Assembly: GCA_021325275.1 (NCBI GenBank)
Contig: JAJPHL010000019.1
Location: 1-64,000, forward strand
Reading direction: 5' to 3'
From: Terriglobia bacterium
Lineage (GTDB): Bacteria > Acidobacteriota > Terriglobia > JAJPHL01
DNA: 64,000 nucleotides
Shown piece after piece: positions 50,927 to 58,890 of the stretch. Every line of letters begins with the position of its first letter. Within the stretch, counting starts at the first letter, position 1. The position numbers were made by a program, and so were the translations under genes. The notes beneath the pieces are model-generated. The model was not told where the DNA came from, searched no databases, and was given only the letters and a program-made list of their open reading frames with translations.

Positions 50927-52081
50927 CTATTGCCCGCGATTGGCGATCACCAGCACTTCCATGTCGTGCGCCAGTCCGACAATCTGGTGGATCAAGTTGC
51001 GGCCCGGGAACAGATTCAGCTTGCCGTAGTGCGGGCGGGCCAAAAGGATTTGCGTGATTTGGTTGATGCGCGCGAATTCGGTGAGCGATTGCGCGACATG
51101 TCGGGCGGTGGCGCCCGCGCCCTCGATCACTCGCGTCTCAATGTGCAGATTGCGCGCGAAATTCAGGATGCGCTCGAGATGCTCGCGGCCTTCCTCTTCA
51201 TCGTTTTCGGCGACGCCCGTTACGTGGACCGCCATGCAGTCGGCGCGGAGATAGTCGGCCATGCGGCGCGCGCGGCGCAGCAGCACCATTGACGATGGCT
51301 CGCCCGTGACGTACACGAGAATTCGCGAGTGACCGGGCTGAGGCGTGGTGTCACTCGATGCCGCGTCGCTGGTGCGCGTGGCCGTTGCCAAACGCGGATC
51401 GCCGGCGTCGAGCTCATGGCGCACGTTCACTTCGTGCGCGGTCTCGCGCAAAGCCATCTCGCGCAAGGCCACCAGCGTCGACTCCTTGAAGAAGTGATCC
51501 ATGGCCTTTTGCGCTTTGTCCTGCGAGTAAATCACGCCGCGCAACAAACGGTTCAGCAGCGCGCGCGGCGTCAAGTCGACCATCACCACTTCGTCGGCTT
51601 GGCGCAGCACCCAATCGGGCAACGTTTCGCGCACGCGGATGCCGGTGATGTGGAACACCTGGTCGTTCAAGCTTTCCAGGTGTTGAATGTTCATGGTCGT
51701 GAAGACGTCGATGCCCGCGTCGAGCAGCGCGATCACGTCTTCCCAGCGTTTCAATCGTTCGCTGCCGGGAATGTTGGTGTGCGGCAGTTCGTCCACCAGG
51801 CAAATCGCCGGATGGCGCGCGAGAATCGCGGGCGTGTTCATTTCTTCGAACACGGAGCCGCGATATTCCATTTTGCGGCGGGGGATCATCTCCAGGCCCG
51901 AGGTGCGCGCGATGGTGTCCTTGCGTCCATGCGGCTCGAAGTAGCCGATCACGATGTCGGCGCCTTTTTGCGCCGCTTCCTGCGCTTCTTCCAGCATGCG
52001 AAACGTTTTTCCCACACCCGCGGCGTAGCCGAGATAGACCTTCAGTTTTCCGCGTGCCGGAGTGGGTGTGGGAGGTGTCAT
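50927..52081 (-). CDS. KdpD sensor domain plus Usp domain, no histidine kinase
   Basis: The 384-residue protein consists of the KdpD N-terminal domain, with Walker A-like GYAAGVGKT (18-26) and Walker B-like ICLVDELPHTN, and a universal-stress-type domain (about 250-380, RILVYVTGEPSSMVLLRRARR). The membrane segments and histidine kinase that follow in full KdpD are missing. Short KdpD forms are known in some bacteria. They may bind c-di-AMP or ATP and influence potassium uptake, but no kdpABC or kdpE gene is here. The stop lies just before the end of the TacAT promoter region. It is an intact frame and not a truncation by mutation, as no downstream kinase remnant is visible. Confidence 0.85.
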   Translation of the reverse strand: MTPPTPTPARGKLKVYLGYAAGVGKTFRMLEEAQEAAQKGADIVIGYFEPHGRKDTIARTSGLEMIPRRKMEYRGSVFEEMNTPAILARHPAICLVDELPHTNIPGSERLKRWEDVIALLDAGIDVFTTMNIQHLESLNDQVFHITGIRVRETLPDWVLRQADEVVMVDLTPRALLNRLLRGVIYSQDKAQKAMDHFFKESTLVALREMALRETAHEVNVRHELDAGDPRLATATRTSDAASSDTTPQPGHSRILVYVTGEPSSMVLLRRARRMADYLRADCMAVHVTGVAENDEEEGREHLERILNFARNLHIETRVIEGAGATARHVAQSLTEFARINQITQILLARPHYGKLNLFPGRNLIHQIVGLAHDMEVLVIANRGQ

Positions 52082-52110
52082 CGCGCCTTCGAAACGAGCC
52101 TTTTGAGTCG

Positions 52111-52322
52111 TGCGTCAGTTTGAGTTTCCAGCGGCTTCGCCGCTACTTTGTGCGGAAAGGCTTTGCCTTTCCGAAGGACTGGAGCCACCTTCCTGCGAGG
52201 CGATGTCTTGCTTGAGCAAGACTTCGCCTCGCAATTCTAAAGAACGTCCTTCGCGGAAGGGCATAGCCCTTCCGCACAAAAGCAGCGGCGGAGCCGCTAG
52301 AATTCCAACTGAGACAGCACCG
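52111..52322. repeat. Palindrome-array repeat, family B (copy 2)
   Basis: The second copy of the element at 23613-23827. The central stem has changed in both arms: GGCTATG to GGCGATG on the left and CATAGCC to CTTCGCC on the right, so one of the changes is compensatory. The termini (CGTCAGTTTGAGTTTCC and the inverted GTCTCAGTTGGAATTC) are slightly decayed. It fills the gap between the divergent KdpD-like and beta-ureidopropionase genes and holds no gene. Confidence 0.85.
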
Positions 52323-52384
52323 CCTTTTGAGTATATCGTAGCGCCTGTTAAATCGTGTTAGGCTGGAGCCTTGCGGAGGTTTTC

Positions 52385-53287
52385 ATGTCGCGGATCGTAC
52401 GTTGTGCATTGATTCAAGCGGGCAATCCACTGGGCCCCGACAAATCCCTGAAGGACATCAAGCAGGCGATGATCGACAAGCATCTCAAACTGATCGATCG
52501 CGCCGCCAAAGAGAAAGCGCAGATCCTGTGCTTGCAGGAATTATTCTACGGCCCGTACTTTTGCGCCGAACAGGACCGCAAATGGTACGACTTGACCGAG
52601 CGCATCCCCGACGGTCCCACGACGAAGATGATGCAAAAGATCGCCGCCAAGCACAAAATGGCGATGGTCGTGCCGATCTACGAGGAAGAAATGACCGGCC
52701 TGTACTTCAACACGGCCGCGGTGATCGACGCCGACGGAAAATATCTCGGCAAATATCGCAAGCATCATATCCCGCACGTGCATCCCGGATTCTGGGAGAA
52801 GTTTTATTTCACGCCGGGCGACCTCGGCTATCCGGTGTTTCAAACCAAGTACGCGCGCGTGGGCGTGTATATTTGCTACGACCGCCATTTTCCCGAGGGC
52901 GCGCGGATTCTGGGTCTGAACGGCGCGGAGATTGTTTTCAATCCGTCGGCCACCGTCGCGGGACTCTCCGAGTATCTGTGGGAACTGGAGCAGCCGGCCC
53001 ACGCCGCGGCCAACGGATACTTCGTCGGCGCGATCAATCGCGTGGGCACCGAAAAACCCTGGAACATCGGCGAGTTCTACGGCAAGAGCTATTTCTGCAA
53101 TCCACGGGGGAAGATTATCGCGCAGGCGTCGCGCGACAAGGATGAAGTGCTGGTCCACGACATCGATTTGGACTTGATTCAGGAAGTTCGCAACACCTGG
53201 CAATTTTTCCGCGATCGCCGCCCCGAGACCTACGGCACGATCACGCAACAATCGGGCGCGCCGGCACGCAGCGCCGCGGCTGATTAA
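52385..53287 (+). CDS. Beta-ureidopropionase / carbamoyl amidohydrolase (nitrilase family)
   Basis: The 300-residue hydrolase has the nitrilase-superfamily triad Glu52 (in CLQELFYG), Lys126 (in KYRKHHIPH) and Cys164 (in VYICYDRHFPEG). The sequence around it resembles beta-ureidopropionase and N-carbamoylputrescine amidase. These remove a carbamoyl group; in pyrimidine breakdown the product is beta-alanine. A class III aminotransferase of the beta-alanine/AGXT2 type follows after 44 bases, which supports the pyrimidine role. A GGAGG lies just before the ATG at 52385; the frame to 52355 is rejected. Confidence 0.88.
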   Translation: MSRIVRCALIQAGNPLGPDKSLKDIKQAMIDKHLKLIDRAAKEKAQILCLQELFYGPYFCAEQDRKWYDLTERIPDGPTTKMMQKIAAKHKMAMVVPIYEEEMTGLYFNTAAVIDADGKYLGKYRKHHIPHVHPGFWEKFYFTPGDLGYPVFQTKYARVGVYICYDRHFPEGARILGLNGAEIVFNPSATVAGLSEYLWELEQPAHAAANGYFVGAINRVGTEKPWNIGEFYGKSYFCNPRGKIIAQASRDKDEVLVHDIDLDLIQEVRNTWQFFRDRRPETYGTITQQSGAPARSAAAD

Positions 53288-53331
53288 GCGCCGCGGCTCA
53301 CAAAAAGAGACGCGGACTAAAGGAGAATGCA

Positions 53332-54648
53332 ATGACACGCGACGAGATTCTTCGCAAACACAAGCAGTATCTTTTCCCGAGCGTCACGCATTACTATGCC
53401 GATCCGGTGGTGGCGCAACGCGCCGAGGGTCAACGGCTGTGGGACGCCGACGGCACAAAATACCTGGACTTTTTCGGCGGCATTCTGACCGTCAGCGTGG
53501 GACACGCCAATCCCCGCGTGAACAACGCCGTGAAGGCGCAGATGGATCGCATCGGTCATACGTCCACGTTGTATCCGAACGAAGCGATCGTGTCGCTGGC
53601 CGAGCGCATGGCGCGGATCACGCCCGGCGAAATCTCCCAAAGCTTTTTCTCAAACTCCGGCACCGAAGCGAACGAAATGGCGGTGCAGATTGCCCGCGCG
53701 CACACGGGGAACTATGAAGTGGTGGCGCTGCGCCATTCCTACTCCGGACGCTCGCAACTGGCGCAGTCGTTGACGGGTCAGAGTGTCTGGCGCAAGTCGC
53801 TGCCCACCGGGATCGGCGGTATCGTCCACGCGTTGAATCCGTATTGCTATCGCTGCCCTCTCGGCAAGACCTACCCCAGTTGCGAAGTCGCGTGCGCATA
53901 CGACGTGGAAGCGGCGATCCAAACGACCACCTCGGGACAAATCGCGGCCTTTCTCGCCGAGACGATCCAAGGCGCGGGTGGATTCATCGTGCCGCCGGCG
54001 GAATATTTTAAGATCACGTTCAGCATCGTGAAGAAGTACGGCGGCTTGAACATCGCCGACGAAGTGCAGACCGCCTGGGGCCGCACCGGCAAGCATTGGT
54101 TCGGCATCGAGCACTGGGAAGTGGTGCCGGACATCATCTCCAGTGCGAAGGGAATCGCCAACGGCATGCCGATGGGCTTGACCGCGACACGTCCGGACAT
54201 CGCCAAATCTTTCAAGGGCATTCAGATTTCCACGTTTGGCGGAAATCCAATCGCGTGCGCTGCGGCGAAGGCCACTATCGATTTAATCGAAGAAGACAAG
54301 TTGATGGAAAACTCCGATACCGTCGGCCGTCATTTCCGGTCGCACCTGGAAGAACTGAAGAACAAGTATCCGCTCGTCGGTGACGTTCGCGGCATGGGCT
54401 TGATGCAAGGCATCGAGTTCGTGAAGGATCGCGACACCAAGGAACCGGGCACTGCGGAAGCCACGCAATTCCAGGAAGAATGCCGCAAAAACGGCTTGCT
54501 GATCGGCAAGGGCGGCATGCTCGGTAACGTCATTCGACTGGCGCCCATGATGAACACCACAAAAGCCGATGTGGATTCGGCGATTGCGATCATGGACAAG
54601 TCGCTGGCGGCGATTTCCGCGGGCGCGCTGGTGGGCGCGGGCCGCTAA
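53332..54648 (+). CDS. Class III aminotransferase, beta-alanine/AGXT2-like
   Basis: The 438-residue PLP enzyme has the lysine at 273 (in ISSAKGIANGMPMG) and a conserved cysteine-rich insert (NPYCYRCPLGKTYPSC) seen in alanine-glyoxylate aminotransferase 2 and (R)-3-amino-2-methylpropionate aminotransferases. It would move the amino group of beta-alanine to pyruvate or glyoxylate and give malonate semialdehyde. A good AAGGAG precedes the ATG. 4-Aminobutyrate or another omega-amino acid is an alternative substrate. It stands between the amidohydrolase and the aldehyde dehydrogenase genes. Confidence 0.88.
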   Translation: MTRDEILRKHKQYLFPSVTHYYADPVVAQRAEGQRLWDADGTKYLDFFGGILTVSVGHANPRVNNAVKAQMDRIGHTSTLYPNEAIVSLAERMARITPGEISQSFFSNSGTEANEMAVQIARAHTGNYEVVALRHSYSGRSQLAQSLTGQSVWRKSLPTGIGGIVHALNPYCYRCPLGKTYPSCEVACAYDVEAAIQTTTSGQIAAFLAETIQGAGGFIVPPAEYFKITFSIVKKYGGLNIADEVQTAWGRTGKHWFGIEHWEVVPDIISSAKGIANGMPMGLTATRPDIAKSFKGIQISTFGGNPIACAAAKATIDLIEEDKLMENSDTVGRHFRSHLEELKNKYPLVGDVRGMGLMQGIEFVKDRDTKEPGTAEATQFQEECRKNGLLIGKGGMLGNVIRLAPMMNTTKADVDSAIAIMDKSLAAISAGALVGAGR

Positions 54649-54649
54649 A

Positions 54650-54781
54650 TTTGGAGTGCGGCGACTTGTCGCCGCTTTTAAGATGCCCGCGGCTTGACGC
54701 GGGCTGCGATGTGCGTAGTTAAGAACGGTGCGGCCGAGTCAAGCCTCGCCCGAAAGCGGCGACAAGTCGCCGCACTCCAAA
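54650..54781. repeat. 132-bp element with perfect 29-bp terminal inverted repeats
   Basis: TTTGGAGTGCGGCGACTTGT and on to 54678 is repeated exactly, in reverse complement, at 54753-54781. Each arm contains the palindrome GCGGCGACTTGTCGCCGC or its complement. The middle has a CCCGCG...CGCGGG hairpin. It begins at the aminotransferase stop and its last bases form the AAGGGG before the aldehyde dehydrogenase ATG. It has no gene and could end or attenuate transcription between the two genes. Confidence 0.85.
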
Positions 54782-54789
54782 GGGGACGC

Positions 54790-56292
54790 ATGGCAGCTCT
54801 AACGGAAGTGGCTTTGCCGAAGGCCAAGATGTTTGTAGGCGGTGCCTGGATCGAAACATCCAGCACGCGCTCGGTGGAGCGCCGCAATCCGGCGAATTCC
54901 GACGATATCGTCGGCGTGGTGGGTCTCGCGACGCGCGAGGAGACTCGCGCCGCGGTGGACGCCGCGAAAAAAGCGTTTCCGGCGTGGCGTGACACGCCGC
55001 CGGTGGCCCGCGGCAAGATCCTCGCGAAGGCCGCGCTGATCCTCACGGAGCGCATGCACGAAGTGGCGGCGATCCTGACGCGCGAGGAAGGCAAGACGCT
55101 GGCGGAATCGCGCGGCGAGGTGATGCGTTCCATCAACGTGCTCGATTACATGGCCGGCGAGGCAAAGCGTCTCGGCGGCGAGACCCTGCCGTGCGAGTTG
55201 CCGAAGAACTTTGCGTACACGATTAAGCAGCCGCTCGGCGTGGTCGCGTGCATCACGCCGTGGAATTTTCCGGTGGCCATTCCGGTATGGAAGATCGCGC
55301 CGGCGCTGGTAGCAGGGAACACGGTGATCTTCAAGCCGGCGACGATTACCAGTTTCACCGGCATGAAGGTGATCGAGGTTTTCGAAGCGGCCGGCGTGCC
55401 GCCCGGCGTGTTGAACATGGTGGTTGGCTCGGGATCGGAAGTGGGCGACGAGTTGATGAATCATCCGTCGGTGAAAGCGGTTAGTTTCACTGGGTCGAAC
55501 GAAATCGGCACCGCACTTTACGCGCAAGGAGCCAAGCGCTTGATGAAAGTGCAGTGCGAGATGGGTGGCAAGAATCCTGTGGTGGTTGTGGAAGACGCCG
55601 ACATGGCGCTGGCCGTCGAAAGCACGCTGCAAGGAGCTTTTGGAAGCACAGGTCAACGGTGTACCGCAACAAGCCGCGCGGTTGTGGTCGATGCAATCGC
55701 CGACGAGTTTGTGAATCGCTTGGCGGCGCGCGCCAAGCAACTGAAGGTCGGCGATGGCGCGGTGGCGGGTGTGGATATGGGGCCGTCGGTGGATCAGTCG
55801 CAATTCAAAACGGTGCTGGAATACTTGGAGATCGGCAAGAAAGAAGGCGCGACTCTCGTGTGCGGCGGATCGCGGCTCACCGGCGGGTCTTACGACAAAG
55901 GATTTTTCACCGAGCCGACAATTTTCGATCACGTGAAGCCCAATAGCCGCATCGCGCAGGAGGAAATCTTTGGTCCGGTGCTCTCAATTATTCGCGTGAA
56001 GAATTTCGAAGAGGCGTTGGAAGCGGCCAACAACGTGGTGTACGGTTTGAGCTCGTCGATCTACACCAACGACGTGTCGAAGGTTTTCGATTTCATCGAT
56101 CGCATCGAAACCGGCATCACGCACGTGAACTCGCCCACGACGGGCGGCGAAGCGCAAATTCCTTTTGGCGGAACGAAGGGAACCGGCGTGGGATATCGCG
56201 AGCAGGGCAGCGTGGCCATCGACTTTTTCACGGAACTGAAGGCCGTGTATGTGGATTACACGGGCAAGAAACGGGAAGGGAACTTGTACTAG
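54790..56292 (+). CDS. Aldehyde dehydrogenase, alpha-ketoglutaric-semialdehyde type
   Basis: The 500-residue NAD(P)-dependent enzyme has the general base Glu257 (in VQCEMGGKNPVVV) and nucleophile Cys291 (in GQRCTATSR). The GQRCTATSR motif is that of alpha-ketoglutaric semialdehyde and succinic semialdehyde dehydrogenases. Methylmalonate/malonate semialdehyde dehydrogenases that make acetyl-CoA have a different cysteine motif and lack the glutamate. So although the context (beta-alanine to malonate semialdehyde) would favour the CoA-acylating type, the residues favour plain oxidation to an acid. The ATG at 54790 has AAGGGG upstream; the frame to 54694 runs through the repeat element and is rejected. 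Confidence 0.88.
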   Translation: MAALTEVALPKAKMFVGGAWIETSSTRSVERRNPANSDDIVGVVGLATREETRAAVDAAKKAFPAWRDTPPVARGKILAKAALILTERMHEVAAILTREEGKTLAESRGEVMRSINVLDYMAGEAKRLGGETLPCELPKNFAYTIKQPLGVVACITPWNFPVAIPVWKIAPALVAGNTVIFKPATITSFTGMKVIEVFEAAGVPPGVLNMVVGSGSEVGDELMNHPSVKAVSFTGSNEIGTALYAQGAKRLMKVQCEMGGKNPVVVVEDADMALAVESTLQGAFGSTGQRCTATSRAVVVDAIADEFVNRLAARAKQLKVGDGAVAGVDMGPSVDQSQFKTVLEYLEIGKKEGATLVCGGSRLTGGSYDKGFFTEPTIFDHVKPNSRIAQEEIFGPVLSIIRVKNFEEALEAANNVVYGLSSSIYTNDVSKVFDFIDRIETGITHVNSPTTGGEAQIPFGGTKGTGVGYREQGSVAIDFFTELKAVYVDYTGKKREGNLY

Positions 56293-56339
56293 CGAGCGCC
56301 GGGGGCGTTTTCCGGTAAGATTGTTTCTGGAGACAGCGC

Positions 56340-56873
56340 ATGTCTACAAACACTCTCATGACCGTGGAAGAATACCTCCACACCAGCTTCGAAGACGGGG
56401 ATCGTGAGTACGTCGACGGCGAGATTGTGGAGCGCAACATGGGCGAGTGGGACCACGGGAAGATTCAGTGCTTCTTAGGCTATTTGTTCCTGAGAATGGC
56501 GACGCAAGCGGGCGGCCTCTCCGTGCTCACCGACATTCGGGTTCGCATCAACTCGACACGCTACCGAATTCCCGATGTGGCTGTTTGGCTCGAGCGAGAC
56601 GCCGGCGCTGACCACAACGGAATCCCCGTCGCCGCGCCGTTTATCGTCGTGGAAATTTTCTCGCCGGAAGACCGCATGTCGCGTGTGACGCCGAAAATGG
56701 AGGAGTACCTTTCGATTGGCGTGCTCTGGGTCTGGCTGATCAACCCCTACAAGGAGACCGCGATCCTCTATACTCCCGCGAATCCTGAAGGCTCACCGTG
56801 CCCTGTACTTCGCACGCAGAATCCAGAAATCGAGATTTCCCTCGAGAGAGTACTCCAGCTTCAGGCTGACTGA
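56340..56873 (+). CDS. Uma2-family putative nuclease (DUF820)
   Basis: The 177-residue protein has the PD-(D/E)xK nuclease pattern of the Uma2 family: Asp in YRIPDVAVW and Glu in [11 protein letters not shown], after an N-terminal helix starting [19 protein letters not shown]. These are numerous in cyanobacteria and Acidobacteria. Their function is not established; a link to mobile DNA or restriction has been proposed. It follows the aldehyde dehydrogenase by 47 bases and precedes a membrane protein gene, with no clear functional link. Confidence 0.85.
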   Translation: MSTNTLMTVEEYLHTSFEDGDREYVDGEIVERNMGEWDHGKIQCFLGYLFLRMATQAGGLSVLTDIRVRINSTRYRIPDVAVWLERDAGADHNGIPVAAPFIVVEIFSPEDRMSRVTPKMEEYLSIGVLWVWLINPYKETAILYTPANPEGSPCPVLRTQNPEIEISLERVLQLQAD

Positions 56874-56884
56874 AATGTGCAGGG

Positions 56885-57469
56885 ATGGCCATGAAAAAAT
56901 GTCCCTTTTGCGCCGAACAAATTCAAGATGAAGCGGTGAAGTGCCGTTACTGCGGATCCGTGCTGGGTCCTGGAGGGACGAATGCCGCAGGGTCCGAAGT
57001 GGAAATCCTGCGCATCAGTCCTTCGCTGAAGCCGGTGGCGTTTCTCTACTGCGCGTGTATCGGGTTGGCCGCGCTCATCACCACTGGAGTCGTTTGGGCG
57101 GGTCACGCGATGAAGGCTACCGAAATCCCGGCCGGCACGATCGCAATCACGTTCATTGTTCTCGCGGGACTGCTTTCGTCGAGCGTTGTGATCATCCACA
57201 TTCGCCGCAACAGCACGCACTACGTGCTGACGAATTGGAATCTCTCGATCACCACCGGAATCGTCAGCCGCTCGGCGATGCACATTCCGCTGCACAAAGT
57301 GCAGGACGTTTCGGTCCGCCGGACGCTGCTCGATCGCATCCTGAATCTCGGCACGATCGTGGTGGAATCCGCGGGATCGTCGGGACGCATTCCGGAGATC
57401 AACGTCGACTCGCCGGAAAAGATTTGTAGTGCCATCCTTCAGCAGGTGAGCAGCGCCAAAACATCCTGA
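56885..57469 (+). CDS. Zinc-ribbon and bacterial PH-domain membrane protein
   Basis: The 194-residue protein has an N-terminal zinc ribbon ([18 protein letters not shown]), two membrane segments (about 58-80 and 85-108) and a C-terminal bacterial PH-like domain ([40 protein letters not shown]). PH-like membrane proteins of this kind are of unknown biochemical role. The start may be the ATG at 56885 or that at 56891. Its stop overlaps the permease start (TGATG), so the two are coupled. Confidence 0.8.
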   Translation: MAMKKCPFCAEQIQDEAVKCRYCGSVLGPGGTNAAGSEVEILRISPSLKPVAFLYCACIGLAALITTGVVWAGHAMKATEIPAGTIAITFIVLAGLLSSSVVIIHIRRNSTHYVLTNWNLSITTGIVSRSAMHIPLHKVQDVSVRRTLLDRILNLGTIVVESAGSSGRIPEINVDSPEKICSAILQQVSSAKTS

Positions 57470-58890
57470 TGCCCTCCGCCCCGGACAACCAAGCCCGCAT
57501 CCATTCCAGTTCGCTCTACAACGAAGACCTCGCGCCGGTCGCGCCCGAGAGGCGCACATGGGGAACGTACAACTACGCGGCCCTCTGGGTGTCGATGTCG
57601 GTGAACATTCTCACCTACATGCTCGCGGCGAGTTTGATTCAAGGCGGCATGGATTGGAAACAAGCGGTGCTCACGATTTTCATCGGCAATACGATCGTGC
57701 TCGCACCGATGCTTTTGAATGCGCATCCCGGCGCGCGTTACGGCGTGCCGTTTCCGGTGTTGGCGCGCGCTTCGTTCGGCGTGTTGGGCGCCAATGTGCC
57801 GGCCGTGCTGCGGGCGCTCGTAGCGTGCGGTTGGTTCGGCATTCAAACATGGATCGGCGGGGAAGCGATCAGTACTCTGATCGGCGTGATCAATCCGGCG
57901 TGGCGAAACTTCCCGGGCGCCACTATGATTTGCTTCCTGGCATTTTGGGCGATCAATCTCGCCGTGGTTGTCGCAGGCGTCGAGTACATTCGCTTGCTGC
58001 AAGGAATTTCCGCGCCGATCCTGCTGGGCGTGGGACTCCTCCTGCTCGGCTGGGCGTACACCAACGCCGGCGGATTTGGTCCCATGCTTTCGGCGCCGTC
58101 GCAGTTCGCCACCACCGCCGATTTCCTGAAGTTTCTGATTCCCGCGCTGAACGGCACGGTGGGATTTTGGGCCACCGTATCGCTGAACATTCCCGATTTC
58201 ACGCGATTTGCGCGCAGCCAGCGAGACCAAATGATCGGCCAAGCTATCGCGCTGCCCACCACGATGACGCTCTACAGTTTCATCGGCGTGGCCGTGACCT
58301 CGGCGACGGTGCTGATCTACGGCAACGCGATTTGGGATCCGGTGCAATTGCTCAGCCGCTTCAAATCGCCGGTGGCCGTGATTGTGTCGCTCCTGGCGAT
58401 TCTTCTCGCGACACTGAACGTGAACATCGGCGCGAACGTCGTCTCGCCGGCCAACGATTTTTCGAACCTGTGGCCTCGCCGCATCAGCTTCAAGACCGGC
58501 GGCATCATCACCTGCTTCATGGGGATTCCGATGATGCCGTGGAAGCTGCTGGCCAATCACAAGACCTTCATATTCGGATGGCTCGGCGGCTACGCGGCGT
58601 TTCTCGGACCCGTGGCGGGCATCATGATCTGCGACTACTTCGTGATCCGCCGGCGAATTCTGCTGGTGGACGATCTTTATCTGCGCGGCGAGTTCTACGA
58701 ATTTTCACGCGGCTTCAATTGGCGCGCCGTTGGCGCGCTGGCCTTGGGCGCAGGCATCGCGCTCAGTGGACTGCTGATCGAACCGGTCAGATTTCTCTAC
58801 GATTACTCATGGTTCGTGGGATTCGCGATTTCGTTTGGAGCTTATTTCGCGATGATGCGCAAACCATCCGTCGCCACTTTCCACGGGTAG
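57469..58890 (+). CDS. NCS1-family nucleobase/allantoin permease
   Basis: The 473-residue polytopic protein has about 12 hydrophobic segments and the NCS1 landmarks WGTYNYAALWVSMSVNI at the first helix and ARYGVPFPVLARASFGV, followed by WFGIQTWIGGEA. The family imports cytosine, uracil, allantoin, thiamine or hydantoins with protons or sodium. With the amidohydrolase and aminotransferase upstream, uptake of uracil or a reduced pyrimidine is likely. The ATG overlaps the upstream stop. The last 49 bases overlap the end of the convergent fucokinase gene. Confidence 0.88.
   Translation: MPSAPDNQARIHSSSLYNEDLAPVAPERRTWGTYNYAALWVSMSVNILTYMLAASLIQGGMDWKQAVLTIFIGNTIVLAPMLLNAHPGARYGVPFPVLARASFGVLGANVPAVLRALVACGWFGIQTWIGGEAISTLIGVINPAWRNFPGATMICFLAFWAINLAVVVAGVEYIRLLQGISAPILLGVGLLLLGWAYTNAGGFGPMLSAPSQFATTADFLKFLIPALNGTVGFWATVSLNIPDFTRFARSQRDQMIGQAIALPTTMTLYSFIGVAVTSATVLIYGNAIWDPVQLLSRFKSPVAVIVSLLAILLATLNVNIGANVVSPANDFSNLWPRRISFKTGGIITCFMGIPMMPWKLLANHKTFIFGWLGGYAAFLGPVAGIMICDYFVIRRRILLVDDLYLRGEFYEFSRGFNWRAVGALALGAGIALSGLLIEPVRFLYDYSWFVGFAISFGAYFAMMRKPSVATFHG

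Noticed and set aside
54790-56292. Methylmalonate-semialdehyde dehydrogenase (CoA-acylating)
   Set aside because: Context suggested it, but the cysteine motif and the retained general-base glutamate fit non-acylating aldehyde dehydrogenases.
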